Shown here: piece after piece, positions 1-7,189 of the stretch
Position numbering within the stretch: the first letter of the stretch is position 1
How the letters are laid out: every line of letters begins with the position of its first letter
Assembly (NCBI GenBank): GCA_022729735.1
Contig: DZAY01000005.1
Location: 1 to 64,000, forward strand
Length of the DNA: 64,000 nt
Direction: 5' to 3'
Origin: Helicobacter cetorum
GTDB taxonomy: Bacteria > Campylobacterota > Campylobacteria > Campylobacterales > DZAY01
Position numbers and translations under genes: made by a program
Notes under the pieces: generated by a model
Seen by the model: the letters and a program-made list of their open reading frames with translations, nothing else
What the model was told of the DNA's origin: nothing
Databases searched by the model: none

Positions 1-154
1 TTTGATTGTTGAGAATATCTTGATTGATTTTATTACCTATTTCCCAATACATCATGGTCATTGAGCTATTTACGGCAACAGCAACATTATTTTTGGTTTG
101 TTCGATAAGGTTTTTAATTTGTTCAAAAAGGTTACTATTGGTTAATTTATTCAT
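1..154 (-). CDS. DUF1016 / YhcG-like PDDEXK family protein, N-terminal part, truncated by window edge
   Basis: Reverse complement of 154..1 reads MNKLTNSNLFEQIKNLIEQTKNNVAVAVNSSMTMMYWEIGNKINQDILNNQ, resembling the DUF1016 N-terminus (VNxxMTxxYWxIGxxI). The start overlaps the hsdS stop (ATGA). Not in the ORF track because it runs off the edge. Confidence 0.75.
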   Translation of the reverse strand, partial: MNKLTNSNLFEQIKNLIEQTKNNVAVAVNSSMTMMYWEIGNKINQDILNNQ

Positions 155-1443
155 TGACTTACCTCTTTTGTCGGGAAAAGTTGTTGCATTAGCCCTTTTT
201 TATGCTCTTTGAGAGCTTGTAGCTTTTTGGTTTGTTGGGTTATTTGCTCATCAAGCGAACTCAAACAATCGGCGTTTTTTTGTTGTTCGTTTGGTTTTGG
301 TAATTTAATACTAAGTTTAGAAATATCTTTGTTATAAATGTGCTTTACTGTTGTCCCTGAAACTAACTTTATAATTTCTTTTTTACTAAGATTTAAAAAA
401 TATGACACAAACAAAGAATTAACTTCTTTTTTTGGTCTTAAAAGATTTACATCACCACCAATAATAATTCCATCTTCAAAGATTGCACTTGCCGTTGCTA
501 ATCCTTCAGGTGTAACATCTGAGCTTGGCATTAAAATATCATTTTTTTGACTAAATTGACCATTTTCAATATTTGTATATGATTTGATTTCAGTTATTTT
601 TTCTTTATAGATAGTGAATAATTCACCATAATGAATACATTTATTTAAGCCATTTTCAATAATATCTGCTTTTGAAAATACACTGCCTCGCAAAAAATTA
701 AATAAATTGCCTAATTCTTTCTCCTCCCACTCCCCATCATTTACAAATTCAGGGAATCGAAGTCGTGGGATACTCTCGCCCTCTCGTGGGAAAAGGTTTT
801 GCAAAAGTCCTTTTTTGTGCTTCTTGAGTAGTTCTACTTTTTTGCTTTGAGCAGAGATAAGAGAATCAAGCGAACTCAAACAATCGGCAATTTTTTGTTG
901 TTCGTGGAGTTTTGGAATAAAAATATTTACTTGTTTTAAGTCAGTTTTATTAATTTTTGGATGCCCACTTCCAGAAATTGCTTTTGAAATATGTTTTTGA
1001 CCTTTTTCACTACTTAAAAAATAATATGGAAACGAATTATATATATGTGATTTAAATTTCATCATTATCATATTTGGAGCTAATGTTGCTGGGAAATTTA
1101 TTTTAGGCATTTGCCATACTTCTCCAACATTAGCTCCAATATTTGCAATTAATAATTCTTGACCATTTAAAGCAGATTTTTTTAAAAATTCATAGCTTGA
1201 TTTATCAATATATTTTTGTTCAGAATGTCCTAATCCTAATCTTAAATCCATAAGTCTCACATATATTGCAAAATTTTTAAAATTAACAACATTAACATTT
1301 TCTCTTAAAGATTGAAAGCTTCCATTTGCCACAAAATCTGTCATTATTAAAATAATATTGTTTAGTGTCGTCTCTTCCCACTCTCCACTATTCGCAAACT
1401 CTGGGAATCTCATTTTTGGTATATTTTTCATTTTCTCACTCAT
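151..1443 (-). CDS. hsdS: Type I restriction-modification specificity subunit S
   Basis: 430 aa with two half-subunits, each starting (M/L)RFPEF..xGEWEE and ending EQQKxADCLSSLD...KKHKKGLLQNLFP. Confidence 0.95.
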   Translation of the reverse strand: MSEKMKNIPKMRFPEFANSGEWEETTLNNIILIMTDFVANGSFQSLRENVNVVNFKNFAIYVRLMDLRLGLGHSEQKYIDKSSYEFLKKSALNGQELLIANIGANVGEVWQMPKINFPATLAPNMIMMKFKSHIYNSFPYYFLSSEKGQKHISKAISGSGHPKINKTDLKQVNIFIPKLHEQQKIADCLSSLDSLISAQSKKVELLKKHKKGLLQNLFPREGESIPRLRFPEFVNDGEWEEKELGNLFNFLRGSVFSKADIIENGLNKCIHYGELFTIYKEKITEIKSYTNIENGQFSQKNDILMPSSDVTPEGLATASAIFEDGIIIGGDVNLLRPKKEVNSLFVSYFLNLSKKEIIKLVSGTTVKHIYNKDISKLSIKLPKPNEQQKNADCLSSLDEQITQQTKKLQALKEHKKGLMQQLFPTKEVSQ

Positions 1444-4429
1444 AAGCTTTTAATCCTGAAATCTCTTGCCCTTTGGCTAATTTTTTAAGCAATGGAATTA
1501 AATCTTGCATTAACTCTTCCTCTTTTTGTTTTCGCTGTTTCCAATTTAATTTTAAAGGAGCTAAAAGGTCAGTCAAAAGTTCGCCATCAAAAATCATCCT
1601 ATTTATAATAATTTCTATAAACTTATGAAACTCTTTTTTATCTATTGCATGTTTTTGTGCTATCTCTTCAAGTTTGATATTTGATTTATTTGCTTTAAAC
1701 TCTTCATAACCTTTTTTTATATCCTCTTCATTTAGTTTTGAATTTGGTTGCAAGACTTCAATATACTCTCTAATATCCTCTTTTTCATCGATAAACTTTG
1801 AATCACTTTCGATAATTCCCAAAAGTTCATCTTTTGTCATTTTTCGCTTTTTAGACTCTTGTGTATAGTTTGAAATCAATCTCATGATAAAATCATAATC
1901 TATCAAAGCAGAAGCAAAAAGGACAAATTCAAAATCTAATTGATTTAGTTCATTTTGTTGGTCAAGTTTTGGTGTTTTTTCTATTATCTGTTTGGCTGTT
2001 TCAAGATACATACTTTTAAAAGCTCTAATCGTATCTTGTGGGATTATCTGCTCAATTTTGTTTTTATTATCTTCTGTTAAATCTGTATATTGTTCTAATT
2101 GTGTTTTTAATCGCTGTATCTCTTTAAATAGATTTATAAACTGTCCTTTTGCTTCATGTCCTTTTAGGTTACTTATTTGTTCTGGTTTAAATGCTAAACC
2201 TTGAGAATTCATAAATGAAGCCAATTTTTTTACACCAATTTGGAGATTTTCAATAACAGCTGGAGCAGAATCTACGAGCCATATCTCTTTTATTTGTTTA
2301 GAAGATTTACCTGAAAAAGTGGTTATTGCTTCCTCAACCTCTTTTTGTTGTCCTCTAAAATCTAATATATTTCCATACGGTTTTGTATCGTTTAAGACTC
2401 TATTGGTTCTACTAAAAGCTTGAATAAGTCCATGATATTTTAGATTTTTATCTACATAAAGAGTATTTAAATATTGTGAGTCAAAACCTGTTAAAAGCAT
2501 ATCTACAACTATTGTTATATCAATCTTATCTTTATGAGGATAATCTCTATTTGGATATTTTTGTTTTTTAATTCGCTCTTGCACATCTTGATAATAACGG
2601 TCAAAATTTGCAATATTATGATTTGTTTTAAATTGATTGTTATAATCTTCTAAAATTGATTTTAAAGCCTCTTTTTTCTCATTTGGATTTACTTCATTAT
2701 CTGCTTTTTCTTGAATTAAATCTTCTTGAAGTTGTTTTATATCTTTTTTACTTTTATCATCATCTATAACACTAATAGGAGGAGAGAATACAGAAGCGAT
2801 ATTTAAAGGTTTATACTCTTCATCTAATTTCTGTTTTTCTGCTTGAATGGTTTTAAATAGTTTATAATATAAAATAGCATCATTAATTGATGCAGTTGCA
2901 AAGATAGCATTAAATTTACGATTTGAAGTTGCTCCGTCATGTTTATCCAAAATAGCTTCTACAATAGCTTTTTTTGTGATACTCTCTTTGGCTTCAATCT
3001 GTTTATCTGGTTTATAATATTCGATATGAAATTTTAAAACATTTTCATCATCGATAGCATTTGTGATAGTGTATGAGTGTAGCTCTTTTTGAAATATATC
3101 AATAGTAGTTTTTAAAGTTAATTCTTCTCCATTTATCTGTTTAGATGTTGCATTTTCTTCAAATATTGGTGTTCCTGTAAAGCCAAATAGTTGAGCTTTT
3201 GGAAAAAACTCTTTTATAGCTTTGTGATTTTCTCCAAACTGTGAGCGGTGACACTCATCAAAGATAAAAACTATCCTTTTATCACTAATTGATTTTAGTT
3301 GTTCTTTGTATTTTTTTTCATTACTATCATTTAGAGCAACTCCTAATTTTTGAATAGTTGTAACTATAACTTTATTTGTGTAATCAGTAGAAAGTAACCT
3401 TTTTACAAGAGTATCTGTATTTGTGTTTTCTTCAACACACTTTTCTTGAAAACGGTTAAACTCATCTCTTGTTTGTTTATCTAAATCTTTTCTATCAACT
3501 ACAAAAAGGCACTTTTCTATGTCAGGATTATCTTTTAAAAGTGTTGAAGCTTTAAACGATGTGAGAGTTTTACCACTTCCAGTTGTATGCCAAATGTAGC
3601 CATTTCCACAGTTTTGATGGATACAATCAACTATCGCTTTTACTGCATATATCTGATATGGTCTCATCATGAGTAGTTTTTGTTCGCTTGAAACTAACAC
3701 CATATAACGGCTAATCATTTCAGCTAAAGTGCATTTATTTAAAAAACTATCACTAAAAGCATTAAGCCCTGTAATTTTGTTATTATCGTAATCTGCAAAT
3801 TTATAAATAGGCAAAAATCTCTCATCTGCATTAAAAGTAAAATGACGGTTATTATTATTTGCAAAATACATTGTATTTGTTTGATTGCTTACGATAAAAA
3901 TTTGTATAAAAGAGAGAAGTGTTTTTGTGTAGCCATTACCAACATCATTTTTATAATCTATGATTTGTTGCATAGCTCTTCTTGGATTTATTTGTAAAGT
4001 TTTAAGTTCTATTTGAACTACTGGAACACCATTAAGAAGTAAAATAACATCATAACGATGATAAGAGTTATCTGTATTTATTCGTAGTTGATTTATAACC
4101 TCAAAACTATTTTTACACCACTCTTTAATATTTACAAGTGTGTAATGAAGAGTTTTGTTATCATCTCTAATAAAACTATTTTTTTCTCTTAAAAGTTTTG
4201 CAGAATTAAAAACATCAGCAGTTATAATAGTATCTAAGAGCCTTGCAAATTCGCTATCACTTAAATTTACAAAATTTAGCTCTTCAAATTTTTGTCTGAA
4301 ATTTTGATTTAATGAGTTTTTGTCTCTAATATCAGGACGATAGATATATTTTAAATCGATTAATTTATTTATAAAATCTTGTTCTATTTGGTTCTCTTTT
4401 ATCATGTTTTTAAATTCTTTCTTAAACAA
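1436..4429 (-). CDS. hsdR: Type I restriction endonuclease subunit R
   Basis: 997 aa. Nuclease motif RYDVILLLNGVPVVQIELK, Walker A WHTTGSGKT, DECHR box, GFTGTP, ..QAFSRTNR. The true start may be the internal Met at 4405. Confidence 0.95.
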   Translation of the reverse strand: MFKKEFKNMIKENQIEQDFINKLIDLKYIYRPDIRDKNSLNQNFRQKFEELNFVNLSDSEFARLLDTIITADVFNSAKLLREKNSFIRDDNKTLHYTLVNIKEWCKNSFEVINQLRINTDNSYHRYDVILLLNGVPVVQIELKTLQINPRRAMQQIIDYKNDVGNGYTKTLLSFIQIFIVSNQTNTMYFANNNNRHFTFNADERFLPIYKFADYDNNKITGLNAFSDSFLNKCTLAEMISRYMVLVSSEQKLLMMRPYQIYAVKAIVDCIHQNCGNGYIWHTTGSGKTLTSFKASTLLKDNPDIEKCLFVVDRKDLDKQTRDEFNRFQEKCVEENTNTDTLVKRLLSTDYTNKVIVTTIQKLGVALNDSNEKKYKEQLKSISDKRIVFIFDECHRSQFGENHKAIKEFFPKAQLFGFTGTPIFEENATSKQINGEELTLKTTIDIFQKELHSYTITNAIDDENVLKFHIEYYKPDKQIEAKESITKKAIVEAILDKHDGATSNRKFNAIFATASINDAILYYKLFKTIQAEKQKLDEEYKPLNIASVFSPPISVIDDDKSKKDIKQLQEDLIQEKADNEVNPNEKKEALKSILEDYNNQFKTNHNIANFDRYYQDVQERIKKQKYPNRDYPHKDKIDITIVVDMLLTGFDSQYLNTLYVDKNLKYHGLIQAFSRTNRVLNDTKPYGNILDFRGQQKEVEEAITTFSGKSSKQIKEIWLVDSAPAVIENLQIGVKKLASFMNSQGLAFKPEQISNLKGHEAKGQFINLFKEIQRLKTQLEQYTDLTEDNKNKIEQIIPQDTIRAFKSMYLETAKQIIEKTPKLDQQNELNQLDFEFVLFASALIDYDFIMRLISNYTQESKKRKMTKDELLGIIESDSKFIDEKEDIREYIEVLQPNSKLNEEDIKKGYEEFKANKSNIKLEEIAQKHAIDKKEFHKFIEIIINRMIFDGELLTDLLAPLKLNWKQRKQKEEELMQDLIPLLKKLAKGQEISGLKAYE

Positions 4430-4561
4430 AATATTTTGATGATTATATCTTAAAAGTATTATATTTTTAAAAAAAAGTGTGATTTCTAATTATTTGATTA
4501 AGCATTCAAATTATCAAACTCAAGTTAAAGAGTGGGAGAAGTTAGAGCAAAAGCTCTAAAC

Positions 4562-7183
4562 TTAAAACTCTATCTTATCGCTTTTCTTCATTGCTGTTTG
4601 GATAGATATTTGAGGTCTATTATTTACCAAATTTACTTCTATTTTAGAGCCATTTTCAAAGCTATTTTTAGAAGTTTGTCTTATTTTACTATTAACTTCA
4701 AATTGTGATTTTGTTTCGCCACTATTATCAGTTTCGATATTAACTTTTGTTGTATCATCAATTTGTGCAGTAGTTGTAACTCCGTTTTCGCTAATTATCG
4801 TTTCAGCTCCTGCGATTTTTACTTCAGCAATAGACTCTTCACCATTTATAGAAACTGTGTGAATCATAAAGCCATCTGAATTAGTTTGGGCTGTTGAATT
4901 TTCATAGCTCGTTACAACAGTTCCATCATTTTTGATTTCCGTCGTTGCTCCAACTACATTAGCCTCGGCTTTTGCAATTTTTTCTTCTCCAGTTGTTTTA
5001 TCAATCGTTTTCATAATATGCACAGCTTTACCATCAGCTTTGCCATCAACTACGATTTCAATTTTTTTACTTTCACTCTCAACAACTCCTTTTGTCTGAA
5101 CTGTGCCATCTTCTTTGATTATTACAGTTGAGTTTGGAACTTCTGAACTTGCTTTTGTAGATTTTCCATTATTTGATATTTCGTGAGAAACTTTTCCATC
5201 AGAATTTACCGAAGTTTTTACATCATTTAAGCTCACTTCCACAGTTCCATCAGATTTTATATCAACTTTTGAACCAACAGCTAAAGAGCCAATTGTTGAT
5301 GTTGTTTCAACTCCAGAACTATTTTTCATTGTGATTGTATTTAGAGTTGTGCCGTTTTCTTTAATTGTAGAATTTACTTTTATTTCACTATTTTCTACTT
5401 TTGCTGACATATTTATAATAGCATTATTGCCATCTTTTGTGCTTGTAATTACAGTATTCGAAACTTCAGAATTTATAACTTTTCGCTCTTCAATAACTCC
5501 ATCTTTGCTATATTGCACAGTAATTGATTTTGTGCCATCAGAATTGTTTTCAATTTTATCTAATATATTTGTAAGTTTAAATCCTGTCTCAAGATTATCC
5601 ATTGTAACCGTTTGTCCAGCTCCTGTTGTATCTAAAATTTCAATACTGTTTGCTGGAGTTTGTGGAGTTGGTGTTGTTGGATTTTGAGTTGTTGGCTCAA
5701 TATATACTGGATTATAATTATAGTCTGGAATATAAACACTACTTAAAGAACTACTACTTGAACTTGATAAACTTGAAGATGAACTTGCAACACTTGAAGA
5801 TGAACTTGCAACACTTGAAGATGACAAGCTACTTAACGAACTTGATGAACTTTCACTTGACAAACTCACACTTGAACTACTACTAATTATAGTTTCACTT
5901 GAATTAGTCGAACTTGATGAACTTTCAATGCTTGACGAACTTGAAATGCTTGAGCTTGAACTATTTGTTTCACTTGATGAACTTGAACTACTTGATGAAC
6001 TTGAACTAATTGGTAGAGTTACACATTTTGCACTATTTGTTGTATTTATATCTAAATTATTAATAGTGAAATTAGTCTCATCAGCTAAAATTTTTACATT
6101 CAGTTCGCAAGTTTCATAAGTTGTTGTGCCATTTGCTTTGACATTTACTACATAATTTCCAGCTGTTTCAACATTTTTGAATTGCAAAACATTTAGAGCT
6201 GAAATTTGAAATTTTGCACTATCATTTCCATCAACAATTTCATAATTATTTCCACTCATATAATCACTAATAGTAATAACATCTGTTTCGCCATTTACAA
6301 TCATTGGATTTAAGAAATCAATAGCAACTCCACCAGGGTCTTTTATAACTCCATTTGCAACTCCATCATCATCAAACTCGCCACCATCGACTAAATCAAA
6401 GTTGATTTGAACTTGATTATTTGATAAGTTTTTTGTAGATTTAGCTATATTTTTCCAAACACCACTACTATTTTTTTTGTAATATGTAAATGTTTTTATA
6501 CTTTTATCAACAACAATACTCATATTTGCAGTGCCACCAACTGGCACATTTCCTACATCAAAGCTCAATAGTCCAAGTGGAAGTTTCACACCTTTTGGAA
6601 GAGTAGTTGTAGATGATGATTCAAAATTTGTAATTGAGTAACCAACATTTGTAGAGAGTGTAACTTGTTGATTATTTGCTGTGATTGTTTGAGTATGAAT
6701 ATTTACATAATTAACGGTTACATTCATATCTTTTGATACAATTATTTTACCATCACTCACTTTTAGATTTAAATTTACAACACCATATTTATTGCTTTTT
6801 GGAGAAACTGTAAAGTTCAAATCTTTATTGTGATAGTTTGTATAATTTATAGGATTTGTCAAACTTGGAGTTATGGTTATAATTTCACTATCATTCATAT
6901 CGATTGTTACATTTAAATCATTTCTATCAATATCAGTAATACTATTTAATGTGATATTAAAATCTGCAAAATTCATATCTTTTGTAATATTGCTTAGAGT
7001 CTGTGTAAATGTTGGGGAGCTATTAGCTACTAAATAGTGAGGTATAGAGCCAGTGTGTGGAAGTGAAGCATCGGTTGAAACTTCACTATCGGGTATAAAA
7101 GTAAGCTGTTGTGCTGTTGGATTAGCAAAACTTACTGTTGTAACCATTAGAGATGTTAAAGCTAAATCTATTTTTTTCATCAC
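4562..7183 (-). CDS. Secreted surface protein: cadherin-like and choice-of-anchor-U-like regions, poly-Ser linker, repeated beta-rich C-terminal domain
   Basis: Signal peptide MMKKIDLALTSLMVTTVSFA. Region VDKSIKTFTYYKKNSSGVWKNIAK...DLVDGGEFDDDGVANGVIKDPGG. About 120-aa Ser-rich tract. C-terminal repeats of the form (I/V)K.DGTV. Confidence 0.75.
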   Translation of the reverse strand: MMKKIDLALTSLMVTTVSFANPTAQQLTFIPDSEVSTDASLPHTGSIPHYLVANSSPTFTQTLSNITKDMNFADFNITLNSITDIDRNDLNVTIDMNDSEIITITPSLTNPINYTNYHNKDLNFTVSPKSNKYGVVNLNLKVSDGKIIVSKDMNVTVNYVNIHTQTITANNQQVTLSTNVGYSITNFESSSTTTLPKGVKLPLGLLSFDVGNVPVGGTANMSIVVDKSIKTFTYYKKNSSGVWKNIAKSTKNLSNNQVQINFDLVDGGEFDDDGVANGVIKDPGGVAIDFLNPMIVNGETDVITISDYMSGNNYEIVDGNDSAKFQISALNVLQFKNVETAGNYVVNVKANGTTTYETCELNVKILADETNFTINNLDINTTNSAKCVTLPISSSSSSSSSSSSETNSSSSSISSSSSIESSSSSTNSSETIISSSSSVSLSSESSSSSLSSLSSSSVASSSSSVASSSSSLSSSSSSSLSSVYIPDYNYNPVYIEPTTQNPTTPTPQTPANSIEILDTTGAGQTVTMDNLETGFKLTNILDKIENNSDGTKSITVQYSKDGVIEERKVINSEVSNTVITSTKDGNNAIINMSAKVENSEIKVNSTIKENGTTLNTITMKNSSGVETTSTIGSLAVGSKVDIKSDGTVEVSLNDVKTSVNSDGKVSHEISNNGKSTKASSEVPNSTVIIKEDGTVQTKGVVESESKKIEIVVDGKADGKAVHIMKTIDKTTGEEKIAKAEANVVGATTEIKNDGTVVTSYENSTAQTNSDGFMIHTVSINGEESIAEVKIAGAETIISENGVTTTAQIDDTTKVNIETDNSGETKSQFEVNSKIRQTSKNSFENGSKIEVNLVNNRPQISIQTAMKKSDKIEF
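5771..5826. repeat. 21-bp tandem repeat inside the Ser-linker coding region (2 exact copies plus a partial)
   Basis: acttgaagatgaacttgcaac twice in tandem, then acttgaagatgac. Confidence 0.9.
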
Positions 7184-7189
7184 TTATCC

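Noticed and set aside
24-212. ORF-track + strand ORF of 62 aa
   Set aside because: Antisense to the DUF1016-like start and hsdS end; no coding character.
5750-6010. Possible CRISPR-like array
   Set aside because: The periodicity is due to Ser codons in one reading frame; no constant repeat with unique spacers.
5331-6119. Three + strand ORFs (118, 86, 63 aa) over the Ser-rich gene
   Set aside because: Antisense artefacts of the repetitive Ser/beta-rich coding sequence; the minus-strand protein is continuous and has a signal peptide.
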